This document shows, piece by piece, positions 17,745 through 26,900 of a DNA stretch of 64,000 nt. The position numbers were made by a program, and so were the translations under genes. The stretch comes from Leptospira sp. (lineage in GTDB: Bacteria; Spirochaetota; Leptospiria; Leptospirales; Leptospiraceae). The stretch lies in assembly GCA_016742255.1 (NCBI GenBank), contig JACVCB010000001.1, positions 124,001 through 188,000 of the forward strand, in the 5' to 3' direction. The notes under the pieces are model-generated. The model was not told where the DNA came from. It made no database searches and was given only the letters and a program-made list of their open reading frames with translations. The stretch's first letter is position 1. Each line of letters starts with the position of its first letter.

Positions 17745-19661
17745 ATGGCAGCACTTACGATTACATTACCCGATGGAAGTTCCAAGGAACTCGAATCCGG
17801 AAAGTCATTTTCTGATTTTGTCCAAAACCAACTGCCTTTCTTAAAAGAGAAAGCTCTTGCCGTTGTCTTGTCCGATGGTCGGACTGTTGATTTATCTTTT
17901 GTTCCTACCGAAAACACGAGCGTCAAATTTCTCACCTTTGATGACAAAGATGGAAAAGAAGTTTTCCACCATTCCTCTGCCCACTTACTAGGGATGGCTG
18001 TCCAACGATTATGGCCTCATGCAAGACTCACTGTGGGTCCTGTCATCGAGAATGGTCCAGGGTTTTTCTTTTACGACATTGATTTTGGTGAAACCATTAT
18101 CACTGTGGATGACCTACCTAAAATCGAAGTGGAGATGGGAAAAATTGTCAAGGAAGACCTTACCGTCAAACGTTGGGAACTTTCTAAAGAAGAAGCCATT
18201 GAAAAATTTAAAAAAGAAAATGAACCTTATAAAGTAGAACTCATCCAAGGGTTTGATGCCGCCTCTGTTTCGTTATACGGTCAAGGGGAATGGTATGACT
18301 TATGCCGTGGGCCACACGTGGCACGCACTGGCCAACTGAAAGCCTTCAAACTCACAGCCATTTCGGGCGCTTATTGGAAGGGTGATTCCAAAAACAAACA
18401 GCTCACTCGTATTTATGGAGTGTCTTTTCCCACCAAAAAACAGTTAGATGAATATATCTTTCTCATCGAAGAAGCCAAAAAAAGAGACCACAGAAAACTC
18501 GGGAAGGAACTTGACCTTTTTAGTTTCCAAGACGAAGCTCCCGGGTTTCCGTTTTGGCATCCAAAAGGTACTGTCCTTTGGAACACTCTTGCATCTTACA
18601 TTCGAGAAGAGTGTTTTAGACGGGGCTACCAAGAAATCAAAACTCCTGCCATTTTAAACTCATCTCTTTGGAAAAAATCAGGTCACTGGGATAATTTTAA
18701 AGAAAACATGTACTTCACTGACATCGATGAAAGTGAGTTTGCCGTCAAACCGATGAACTGTCCTGGATGTTGTTTGATTTATAAATACCACATGCATTCC
18801 TATCGGGAATTACCCCTTCGGTTTATGGAACTCGGGAATGTTCATAGGCATGAAATGTCAGGAGTTCTACATGGGCTTTTCCGTGTTCGTGCATTCACAC
18901 AAGATGATGCCCATATCTATGCACCATTGGAAAAAGTAGAATCCGAAGTCGAAGACATCATTGATTTTACCTTTGATGTGTACAAAAAATTTGGGTTTAC
19001 CGAATTCAAAACTTTCATTGCAACTCGACCCGAAAAATCACAAGGAAGTGATGAAGATTGGAACCTCGCCACACAAGCATTACATGATGCTCTAAAGAAA
19101 AAAGGAATCGAATACGGGATCAAGGAAGGAGACGGAGCATTCTACGGACCAAAGATCGAGTTCAATATCAAAGATTCACTTGGTAGGTTATGGCAATGTG
19201 GAACTGTTCAAATTGACTTTTCAATGCCAAATCGTTTTGAACTCGACTTTACAGCGTCTGATGGAAAAAAACATGCACCGGTCATGATCCATAGAGCCAT
19301 TTACGGATCGCTCGAACGTTTTATTGGAATTCTCATCGAACACTTTGAAGGAAAATTTCCACTTTGGTTAAATCCGATTCAAATTCGTGTCTTAACTGTG
19401 GCAGAAACACATAGTGATTATGCGAAAGAAGTATATCAAGATTTAGTAATGCATGGATTTCGAGTCGAACTCGATGTTCGGAATGAAAAAATCGGAAGTA
19501 AAATTAGGGATTCCATCATAAAGCGTAGCAGTTATACGCTCATCCTTGGGGATAAAGAAAAAGAAGCAGGGAATATTTCTTACAGAAGAATGGGAGAAGA
19601 AAAAACAGAAACAGTTTCTCGTGATGGTTTCCTCTCTCTTCTCAAAGGGGAATTGAACTAA
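17745..19661 (+). CDS. thrS: Threonyl-tRNA synthetase
   Basis: 638 residues, full length. Domains in order: TGS (1-60), the tRNA-editing/SAD domain with [13 protein letters not shown] (about 67) and the Cys/His editing site ([13 protein letters not shown]), the class II catalytic core ([23 protein letters not shown], with zinc-binding Cys and His residues; motif 2 [14 protein letters not shown]; motif 3 [16 protein letters not shown]), and the anticodon-binding domain at the C-terminus. It charges tRNA-Thr. It starts the translation-gene block thrS-(hypothetical)-infC-rpmI-rplT, an order conserved in many bacteria. No T-box leader is seen in the short upstream gap. Confidence 0.97.
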   Translation: MAALTITLPDGSSKELESGKSFSDFVQNQLPFLKEKALAVVLSDGRTVDLSFVPTENTSVKFLTFDDKDGKEVFHHSSAHLLGMAVQRLWPHARLTVGPVIENGPGFFFYDIDFGETIITVDDLPKIEVEMGKIVKEDLTVKRWELSKEEAIEKFKKENEPYKVELIQGFDAASVSLYGQGEWYDLCRGPHVARTGQLKAFKLTAISGAYWKGDSKNKQLTRIYGVSFPTKKQLDEYIFLIEEAKKRDHRKLGKELDLFSFQDEAPGFPFWHPKGTVLWNTLASYIREECFRRGYQEIKTPAILNSSLWKKSGHWDNFKENMYFTDIDESEFAVKPMNCPGCCLIYKYHMHSYRELPLRFMELGNVHRHEMSGVLHGLFRVRAFTQDDAHIYAPLEKVESEVEDIIDFTFDVYKKFGFTEFKTFIATRPEKSQGSDEDWNLATQALHDALKKKGIEYGIKEGDGAFYGPKIEFNIKDSLGRLWQCGTVQIDFSMPNRFELDFTASDGKKHAPVMIHRAIYGSLERFIGILIEHFEGKFPLWLNPIQIRVLTVAETHSDYAKEVYQDLVMHGFRVELDVRNEKIGSKIRDSIIKRSSYTLILGDKEKEAGNISYRRMGEEKTETVSRDGFLSLLKGELN

Positions 19662-19678
19662 AGAAATTTCTTGACTAA

Positions 19679-19709
19679 CACTGGTGGGCACATAGTGTTC
19701 CTACCAGTG
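19679..19709 (+). repeat. 10-bp hairpin between thrS and the next gene
   Basis: CACTGGTGGG (19679-19688) pairs with CCTACCAGTG (19700-19709) with one G-U and an 11-base loop. It sits directly before the start codon at 19713 and has no U-run, so a regulatory or mRNA-processing role is as likely as termination. Confidence 0.5.
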
Positions 19710-19712
19710 CTT

Positions 19713-20594
19713 ATGAGTCAAATTGTATCTACATCGAAAGAACCAGTTACTCTTTATCTGGACCTTCCGATCCACCCACCGTATGACGTCTGTGATGCGT
19801 ACGATGCCATTCCCATGATAAACCTTCCCATTACGGATGGTGTTACTCTCGGATGGAAGGTGAGTCATATGCAATTTGTGGATGGAATGCGGAAAGATGT
19901 TTCATTTGATTGCCCAAATATTGTCATCACTGGGGGACAAAATTTAGGGAACAAAGCTGTTTCTTTGTATGTAGTTGCTGCCTTTTACGATGTTTCCGAT
20001 CGCTTATTGTCTTGCCAAACATCCGAACACTGCGTCCAACCTTGGGAACGTTTTGATGTCCCTGGTTTATGGAGCCGATTTCCTTTTTCTATTTCTGAAA
20101 TTTCTCGAGTCTCCTTACGGATTACGATTTCCGGATGTGATACAAATGACAAAATCGAGAGCCCTATTCCAATCACTTCAGCGAAACCTTTCAAAAAAGA
20201 ATCCAAACGAGAATGGAAACGAGCCGAACATGTGGTTGGCACTTACTGTTTCCAAAAATGGAATCCAGGCAAAGGGGAACTTTTGTATGCAACAGAGCCT
20301 CTCACCAAAGAAAATAAACTTCGATTCCGATTGGAACGAAAGGAAAACCAAGGGTTTCATTACCTAGCAATTGTTCCCACCACCAACCCGATTCCGAGTG
20401 ACCGCAAGTATGACAACCTCATCCAATATGTGTTGTATGATGAGTTCGGTCAGATTTGCCATGGAGGATCTTGTATGGGAATGGGAAACCATGGGGAATA
20501 CCTTTCCCTTGTCCCCATTTTACCTGAAATCCTCCAAAAAGAATCCCTTTCCATCGAATATGTGGTGTGGGAAGGGCCTTCAGGAACGCTTTAA
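19713..20594 (+). CDS. Conserved-looking hypothetical protein between thrS and infC
   Basis: 293 residues from the ATG at 19713 (the frame opens at 19671, but that leader would include the hairpin). I do not recognise the family. No signal peptide or membrane segment is seen. It is rich in aromatic, Ser and beta-strand-like stretches, for example VSLYVVAAFYDVSDRLL and SRVSLRITISG, and ends with YLSLVPILPEI and IEYVVWEGPSG. The overall impression is a cytoplasmic beta-sandwich protein. It interrupts the usual thrS-infC adjacency and is on the same strand, so it may be co-transcribed with the translation genes. Confidence 0.7.
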   Translation: MSQIVSTSKEPVTLYLDLPIHPPYDVCDAYDAIPMINLPITDGVTLGWKVSHMQFVDGMRKDVSFDCPNIVITGGQNLGNKAVSLYVVAAFYDVSDRLLSCQTSEHCVQPWERFDVPGLWSRFPFSISEISRVSLRITISGCDTNDKIESPIPITSAKPFKKESKREWKRAEHVVGTYCFQKWNPGKGELLYATEPLTKENKLRFRLERKENQGFHYLAIVPTTNPIPSDRKYDNLIQYVLYDEFGQICHGGSCMGMGNHGEYLSLVPILPEILQKESLSIEYVVWEGPSGTL

Positions 20595-20646
20595 CCCCTG
20601 AACATGGGCATTTGCAAAGAAATGTACTTGCGTGCCTAGTTTTTCA

Positions 20647-20677
20647 TCCGAAATTGGAAATTGAAAGAAATTTCGGA
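20647..20677 (+). promoter_or_regulatory. Hairpin covering the infC ribosome-binding site
   Basis: TCCGAAATT (20647-20655) pairs perfectly with AATTTCGGA (20669-20677). The infC Shine-Dalgarno (GGAG, 20675-20678) lies in the 3' arm, 5 bases before the ATG at 20684. It is a candidate translational switch for the infC-rpmI-rplT operon, which in other bacteria is repressed by IF3 or L20. Confidence 0.6.
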
Positions 20678-20683
20678 GACTGA

Positions 20684-21247
20684 ATGCAGAAACGGCCCAA
20701 CCCTAGAGGGAACCCAAACCAAGATAAATTCGCCCACATCAGAATTAACGAACAAATTACCAATGTAGCATCGATTCGACTCGTCAGTGACGAAGGATCT
20801 GATATCGTTACTCTGGAAGAGGCTCTGAGAAGAGCTAAGGAAGCTAACCTTGATTTGGTGGAAGTCTCGGGTGACCAGGATGTTCACGTCTGTAAGCTGA
20901 TCGATTTTGGAAAATACAAATTCGAACTTCTTAAAAAAACGAAAGAAGCGAAAAAGAAACAACACGTAGTCACGGTAAAAGAAATCAAAATCCGCCCGCG
21001 GATTGATAACCATGACTTCGAGATAAAGAAGCGTCATGCTTTAGAATTCTTGCAAAAGGGTGATAAAGTAAAAGTGACACTTCGATTCCGAGGCAGAGAG
21101 ATGGTTCACTCTGAAATTGGAATGAATATTGTTAACCGGTTTGTCGAGGACCTAAAAGAGCATGCCTCTCCCGAAAAAATGCCGGTACACGACGGAAAGA
21201 CGATAGTTGTCGTGATGAACCCAATTAGTGAGAAAGCTAAAGGATAA
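20684..21247 (+). CDS. infC: Translation initiation factor IF-3
   Basis: 187 residues with both IF-3 domains: N-terminal ([20 protein letters not shown]), a lysine-rich linker helix ([12 protein letters not shown]) and the C-terminal domain ([42 protein letters not shown]). IF-3 binds the 30S subunit and checks start-codon selection. Unlike E. coli infC, which begins at AUU, this copy starts at ATG. A SD-masking hairpin precedes it. rpmI follows after 7 bases. Confidence 0.97.
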   Translation: MQKRPNPRGNPNQDKFAHIRINEQITNVASIRLVSDEGSDIVTLEEALRRAKEANLDLVEVSGDQDVHVCKLIDFGKYKFELLKKTKEAKKKQHVVTVKEIKIRPRIDNHDFEIKKRHALEFLQKGDKVKVTLRFRGREMVHSEIGMNIVNRFVEDLKEHASPEKMPVHDGKTIVVVMNPISEKAKG

Positions 21248-21254
21248 AAAAACT

Positions 21255-21455
21255 ATGTATAAACTAAAAACAAATAGGGCAGCAGCCAAACGTTTTAAGT
21301 TTACCAAATCTGGTAAAATCAAACGTGGTTGTGCGTTCCGAAGACATATCTTAGAGAAAAAATCTCCTAAGATGAAACACCAAAGCCGTGGAATGCATCT
21401 CATCCATGAAACCGATTATAACCGTGTAGAAAAACTTCTACCTTACGGAGGTTAA
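21255..21455 (+). CDS. rpmI: Ribosomal protein bL35
   Basis: 66 residues from the ATG at 21255, preceded by AAAGGAT. The frame also offers an ATG at 21228, inside infC, which is rejected because bL35 begins [17 protein letters not shown]. The very basic composition and [19 protein letters not shown] are typical. It is part of the large subunit and lies between infC and rplT as in most bacteria. Confidence 0.96.
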   Translation: MYKLKTNRAAAKRFKFTKSGKIKRGCAFRRHILEKKSPKMKHQSRGMHLIHETDYNRVEKLLPYGG

Positions 21456-21458
21456 ACG

Positions 21459-21812
21459 ATGCCACGCGCAGTCAACGGAACCATTCATAAGAATCGTAGA
21501 AAGAAACTACTTGCGAAAGCAAAAGGTTTTAGAGGTGGACGTTCTAAACTATTCAGAACAGCAAAATCAGCTGTGATGAAAGCTGGTCAATGGGCATACC
21601 GTGACCGTAGAAAGAAAAAGTCCGAATTTCGTAAACTTTGGATTACGCGAATTAATGCTGCTGTTAGAGAAAATGGAATGTCTTATTCAAAATTCATCCA
21701 CGCCCTCAAAACACAAGGCATCAACTTAGATCGTAAGACATTGGCTGATCTTGCTTACAACCACAAAGAAGTATTCAACGCCATCGTCGAAAAAACCAAA
21801 GTCGCTAAGTAA
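21459..21812 (+). CDS. rplT: Ribosomal protein bL20
   Basis: 117 residues, standard length. Starts [29 protein letters not shown] and continues [24 protein letters not shown], the L20 signature. Strong ribosome-binding site ACGGAGG. Needed early in 50S assembly; in several bacteria it also represses its own operon by binding the mRNA leader. Confidence 0.97.
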   Translation: MPRAVNGTIHKNRRKKLLAKAKGFRGGRSKLFRTAKSAVMKAGQWAYRDRRKKKSEFRKLWITRINAAVRENGMSYSKFIHALKTQGINLDRKTLADLAYNHKEVFNAIVEKTKVAK

Positions 21813-21829
21813 ATTAGTGCTTGATAGGA

Positions 21830-21857
21830 ATGGAATAGCTCGTCTATTCTATTCCAT
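21830..21857 (+). repeat. Alternative hairpins after rplT
   Basis: ATGGAATAG (21830-21838) pairs with CTATTCCAT (21849-21857). The same 5' arm (GAATAG, 21833-21838) can instead pair with an upstream copy CTATTC (21844-21849). There is no U-run, so it could be a weak terminator or attenuator between ribosomal-protein and division genes. Confidence 0.45.
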
Positions 21858-21869
21858 CGGATTGTTATC

Positions 21870-22505
21870 ATGTTAAAAATCGAAACCATTGAAGAGCTAG
21901 AAAGTAAAGTTGTTAAGGCCCTTGAGCTTATCCAGGACCTAAGAACAGAAAATGCACGCCTAGAGACGGAAAACGAATCCCTCCGTGCGGAAAATGACCA
22001 AATGAAGCTCGCAATGGAGGAAAAAGAGCGCGAACTTAAAACACTTCGTTCTCAACTCCAAGACGCGACGGATGAATTAAACCAACTCAAAGAAAGAGAA
22101 GGTTTACTCGAATCCAAAGTCCACCAACTCCTTGGAAGATTAGATGGCCTCCCAACCACTGGAAGTTCCACTCCTAAAGCACCACAATCTGTGGATGCAC
22201 CTGTTCCATCTGCGGAACCAGTGGCAGCTGCGGTTACACCAAGTCTCACAACAGAAGACGATGATGAGATTATCTTACTCGATGAAGATGAATCAGAATT
22301 CCATGGGGAAGATGTTTTGGAAAAAACTCCTGCCTCTGCATCCTTTGAAAAAGAAGAACTCGTTGTGGAAACTGACGACGAAGTTCCAACTGTTGAGATT
22401 GATGAGGATGACGATATCATCATCGATGATGAAGATGAAGCCATTAGCGTATTTGATGCGGATGATGATGATGATTTTCTCATCATCGAAGACGATCCTA
22501 AATAA
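21870..22505 (+). CDS. ZapB-like coiled-coil protein with acidic tail
   Basis: 211 residues. Residues 5-95 are a continuous coiled coil of heptads (ESKVVKALELIQDLRTENARL and so on), like the short cell-division protein ZapB. Residues 98-125 are a Pro/Ala/Ser linker. Residues 125-211 are extremely acidic, with runs of Asp and Glu and repeated IIIDDED or LIIEDDP-like patterns. No signal or membrane segment. It lies just 5 bp before zapA, which supports a role at the FtsZ ring; the acidic tail is not found in E. coli ZapB. The function is inferred from context. Confidence 0.65.
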   Translation: MLKIETIEELESKVVKALELIQDLRTENARLETENESLRAENDQMKLAMEEKERELKTLRSQLQDATDELNQLKEREGLLESKVHQLLGRLDGLPTTGSSTPKAPQSVDAPVPSAEPVAAAVTPSLTTEDDDEIILLDEDESEFHGEDVLEKTPASASFEKEELVVETDDEVPTVEIDEDDDIIIDDEDEAISVFDADDDDDFLIIEDDPK

Positions 22506-22510
22506 TCCAT

Positions 22511-22828
22511 ATGGCAGACTCTGCCCAAAACTCTCATAAAATCACCAAACAAATCTTTGGTGAAACGTATACAATCGTAGGGGAAGCATCTTCAGGGTAT
22601 ATTTCTGAAGTTGCTGATTACGTGGAAACACGCCTATTGGAATTGGGAAAAGTGTTACCCAATGCATCCAAAACCAAAATTGCCGTACTTTGTGCACTCA
22701 ATTTAGCCGACGAGTTGTTCCAAATGAGGGATGTCACTGCCAAAGTGAATGAAAATCCTGAATTGGAAGAACGTACGAAAAAAATTATCTCTTTGTTGGA
22801 AGAGGGAATCATTGGGGACCATTTTTGA
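22511..22828 (+). CDS. zapA: Cell division protein ZapA
   Basis: 105 residues, the usual ZapA length. An N-terminal beta domain (HKITKQIFGETYTIVGEASSGYISEVADYVE) is followed by the conserved helix (KIAVLCALNLADELFQMRD) and a C-terminal coiled coil. ZapA bundles FtsZ filaments and, in enterics, recruits ZapB. Its coupling to a ZapB-like gene and to a folate gene (the zapA-5-FCL order also occurs in proteobacteria) supports the call. Its TGA overlaps the TTG start of the next gene. Confidence 0.87.
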   Translation: MADSAQNSHKITKQIFGETYTIVGEASSGYISEVADYVETRLLELGKVLPNASKTKIAVLCALNLADELFQMRDVTAKVNENPELEERTKKIISLLEEGIIGDHF

Positions 22829-23409
22829 ATTCGATTTCCAAACAAGACGCAAGGAAGATCCTCAAAACCAATATCCCAAAACTTGCTGATCGAGAAGAGA
22901 TAGAATCAGCGATTCTCAAAAGACTATTCCCCTTATTACAAGGAAACTCCAAAATCATCACTTATGTTGCAGACCTGCAATGGGAAGTGGATGTGTTGCC
23001 CATCATCGAATCATGCCCTTTGCCAAGACCCACGAGTTTTATTGAATCCAGGCATTCGGCGAAGTGGTACTTTCCAAAAGTGGTGAAAGACAAGGGATTA
23101 TGTTTCCTTCGTCCGTTCTCTTTTGAAAAAGGTCCATATGGAATCTTTGAACCGATAGGAGATGAGGAGATTTCCGTAGAGGATGCGGATTTGATTCTGG
23201 TTCCAGGTCTTGGTTACCATGAAAATGGATTTCGCCTTGGTCGAGGTGGTGGGTATTATGACCGCATTTTACACAAAGAATCTGTGCAAAAGAAAACAAT
23301 AGGGTTTAGTTTTTCTAAATTTTTTCCCGTCCCATTCCAAGTAGAAGAACACGATGTTAAAGTCGGAAAAATGATTACGGAATTTCAGATTCATTCTTTT
23401 TTCGATTGA
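22825..23409 (+). CDS. 5-formyltetrahydrofolate cyclo-ligase
   Basis: 194 residues with a TTG start overlapping the zapA stop (TTGA). The family motif LGRGGGYYDRIL is present near residue 140, preceded by LILVPGLGYHENGFR. The enzyme uses ATP to convert 5-formyl-THF to 5,10-methenyl-THF, recycling folate. In E. coli the homologue ygfA follows zapA and the 6S RNA gene; no 6S-like structure was identified here. Confidence 0.88.
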   Translation: MNSISKQDARKILKTNIPKLADREEIESAILKRLFPLLQGNSKIITYVADLQWEVDVLPIIESCPLPRPTSFIESRHSAKWYFPKVVKDKGLCFLRPFSFEKGPYGIFEPIGDEEISVEDADLILVPGLGYHENGFRLGRGGGYYDRILHKESVQKKTIGFSFSKFFPVPFQVEEHDVKVGKMITEFQIHSFFD

Positions 23410-23445
23410 ATCCACGTAGGATTCTGACACGATTCCAAGAAGCAT

Positions 23446-23949
23446 ATGGACCAAGAAAAACTCCTCACATCCCTTGCGGAAAAAACCAAAATGGAACAAG
23501 AGTCTGATTTAGGAGACCTTGAACAATTTCTTACCTTTACGATCGAAAAGGAATTTTTTGGGATCCGATTGCTACTGGTTCATGAAATTTTAAAACCTGT
23601 TCTCATCACTCGTATTCCAAATGTAGAAGATTATATTTTAGGAGTGATTAACTTAAGAGGGGAAATCATTCCAATTGTTGATTTGAAAAAAAGATTCCAT
23701 AATACTGATTCTGACATTTATCCCATCTCGCGTATCGTAGTGGTTATGTTAGAGGAAAAACGAATTGGGGTTTTAGTGGATGAAGTCAAACAGGTTGTAA
23801 AAATCCAAAAGGATTTTATCAGTTATACAACTGATGACTTGTCGTTAAACTATAGTAAGATGGTTGAATCTGTATCACGTTACGAAGACCATTTGATTTT
23901 GAATTTGGATTTGGAACAAATTGTTAATTTTGTTTCTACCACAAAGTAA
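23446..23949 (+). CDS. cheW: Chemotaxis coupling protein CheW
   Basis: 167 residues: a short N-terminal extension, then the CheW SH3-like domain (FLTFTIEKEFFGIRLLLVHEIL; GVINLRGEIIPIVDLKKRF; GVLVDEVKQVVKI). CheW links methyl-accepting receptors to CheA. It is the first gene of the cheW-cheA-cheB-cheY cluster; the gap to cheA is 18 bp. No receptor, cheR or cheD gene is in the window. Confidence 0.93.
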   Translation: MDQEKLLTSLAEKTKMEQESDLGDLEQFLTFTIEKEFFGIRLLLVHEILKPVLITRIPNVEDYILGVINLRGEIIPIVDLKKRFHNTDSDIYPISRIVVVMLEEKRIGVLVDEVKQVVKIQKDFISYTTDDLSLNYSKMVESVSRYEDHLILNLDLEQIVNFVSTTK

Positions 23950-23967
23950 GGAATAGGGGATACGACA

Positions 23968-26900
23968 TTGGCTGGAATTTTAGGTGAATACACAGAAGTT
24001 TTCCTGGAAGAGTCCGAGGACCAAATTGAAGAACTCAATTCCAATTTGGTAAAACTAGAGAAAGACCACGAAAATCCCGAAATCATCAATGATATCTTTC
24101 GTGCAGCTCATTCCTTAAAAAGTTCGTCAGCCTTTGTTGGTTTGTACAATTTATCCGACCTCGCTCACACGATGGAAAACCTTCTCCAAAAAATTAGAGA
24201 AGGTAGTTTAGAAATTAATGTTAAACTTGTAAATTTACTGTTTGAATGTTTTGATTTAATCAAACAAGTGATAGAAGGTGTTGCCAACGGTATCAAAGTG
24301 GAGACCCCATTCACTGACATGATCCAAAAACTCCAGGATTATGAAGTATCCGTTTCCGGTGGTGGAAGTTCCAATAAATCGACAGCCTCAACTTCTGGAA
24401 CCAAACAAAGCCAAGTTGGAAACCAAATATCCGTTGGAAATTTGACTGAGGAAGAAATTTCTGAAATTAGAACTGCTCTGAAAGAAGAAGAAGGCCAAAC
24501 TGCATTTACAGTTGACCTGCGTTTAAAAAATGAAACGCCGATGCAAAACCTAAGATTACTACTGATTTTACAGTCAGTCAAACAGTCAGGTGTTGTTATC
24601 CGTTGTAATCCATCCGAAGAAGCGTTGGATAATGGTCAAGGTAGTTTCGCACTTTCTTTTATTACAGTTACTAAATATTCAAAAGACGAACTTTATACAC
24701 AATGTAACATTGATATGGTGGATACCCTTTCGGTAATGGAACTCCAAATCCCTCAAACGGAAATGGAAGCATTGGAAAAACGAGTGGAAACTACACCAAT
24801 CGTAAACAATCCAGCGAGTCCAGTTTCCAATGATGTAGAAGAAAAGGTGGTTGTGAAGGGTTCTGCCAATTTTGAAAAGGCAGTTACCGATTCAAAGGTT
24901 GTGATGCGAACCATCAAAGTATCCTCAGATAAACTTGACCAACTCATGAACAATGTGGGTGAGCTTGTGATCACAAACTCTGGATTCCAAAAAATCTATG
25001 ATGATTTGGTAGCACAGTTTGGGGAAGATTCTTTATTCAATGAACTAAAGGGTAAAATCGACCAAATCAATCGTATTTCCAAAGACTTACAAACAGGAAT
25101 CATGAACATTCGAATGGTTCCCATTGGATCTGTGTTCAATCGTTTCACTAGGCTGATTCGTGATTTGTCACTTGAAACTGGCAAACAAGTGAATTTGGTT
25201 TTACGTGGTGAAAATACTGAACTAGATAAAAAAGTCATTGATGCGATTGGAGAACCACTCATCCACCTTATCCGAAATTCAGTTGATCATGGAATTGAAT
25301 CGCCAGAAGAAAGAAAACTGTCAGGTAAATCGGAAGAAGGGACTGTCGAACTGAATGCATACCAAGGTGGATCCAATATCCTTGTGGAAATTCGGGATGA
25401 TGGAAAGGGTCTTAATAAAAATAAAATCTTAAAAAAGGCCATCGAACGAGGGTTAGTCACTGAAGCTGATTCCCAAAACTTATCAGAGTCAGATATATTT
25501 CAGTTTATTTTTGCTCCAGGATTTTCAACAGCAGATAAAATTTCCGATATCTCTGGTCGTGGGGTTGGAATGAATGTGGTGAACAAACTCATTGAAGAGT
25601 TTAAAGGAAAAATCATCATCCATTCGGAAGAAGGAAAAGGATCTTCCTTTACTTTATCTTTCCCACAAGCACTTGCGATCATTCCATCCATCCTTGTGAT
25701 CATGGAAGAAGAAGTGTATGCGTTCCCTTTATCTGAAGTATCTGAAACCATCAAAGTAAATCTCGACCAAATCACAACACTCGAAGGGCATGAGATCATC
25801 AACCTACGAGGGGAAGTCCTTCCGATCTACCGACTCAATCGAATTTTGGGTCTTGCCGACAAACAAGAAATGGTGGAAGTCCCTGTTGTGATTGTGAACT
25901 ACAAAACAAGGAAACTTGGATTTATGGTCGATGATCTCATTGGAAAACATGAAACAGTGATCAAGTCACTTGGGAAAAATTTCCAAGACGTACAAGGATT
26001 AACTGGTGCCACCATCATGGGAGATGGAACCATTATTTTGGTCTTAGACATTCCAGGGCTTGTTGAGATTGCTGCTGATAAAGTAGATTGGACGGATAAG
26101 CTCGTATCTGGTGAGATGATGAAACGTTCATCCACAATTCGTTCCCTAGAAATGTCTGATTCTGAATACATATTCAAATCAAACCACCCTACAAATCGTT
26201 ATAATGCGAAACTCATTGAGTTACGGGCAAAAGACAAATCGCGCATCAAAAAAGAAAAACATAAAATCGAAAAACACATCATTGTTCCAAAAGAAGAAGT
26301 GTTTACCGAAGAACCTGTTACCAACCAAAAAATTACAACAGAAGTAATCAAAAAAGAAACTATTGTGAATGGACACAGCGAAGATCATTCTTCTGCAAAT
26401 GAATCCATTACTTCAACACTTGTATTGGATCATAAAACAGATGAGATCCATAGGCTTGCTGATGTTGCAAAAATAGAAAATGTAAAACTAACGGAAAGAG
26501 AACAGGCTGCCGAAATCATTAAAGGTTTTGTTGAACAAAAAGAAGAACGTCTAAACCAAGTTTCTGCCTTAAATTCAGATGCCATTAACGAAATCATGTC
26601 TTCCAAAGACATAAAAAAATTGGAAAACATTGTCAACACAGGTATGATGAATGCTGGTGTTGTGTTGTCTCAGTTAGTTGGGAAAGAAGTCGAGTTATTC
26701 ATTCCGGAAATCAAACTCACTGATCGAGATGGTTTGGCGAAAGAATTCCGTTATTCGATGGACCAATTTTTTGGAATGAAAATCCGAATGACTGGTGATC
26801 TAAACGGAAATTTACTCATGATGTTTTCGGAAGAAAATGGTTCCGAAATTGCGAGAGAACTTCTTGGTTCTGAAGAAGCAAAATATGCAGATGGTAGCAA

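Noticed and set aside
17435..17947. 170-residue minus-strand frame across tetR and thrS
   Set aside because: Overlaps two well-supported genes on the other strand and has no recognisable domain.
22380..22490. GAT/GAC-rich simple repeat
   Set aside because: In-frame Asp/Glu coding in the acidic tail, not a separate repeat element.
22052..22552. 166-residue Ser-rich minus-strand frame
   Set aside because: Antisense of the acidic GAT/GAA repeats in the ZapB-like gene; no start signal or family match.
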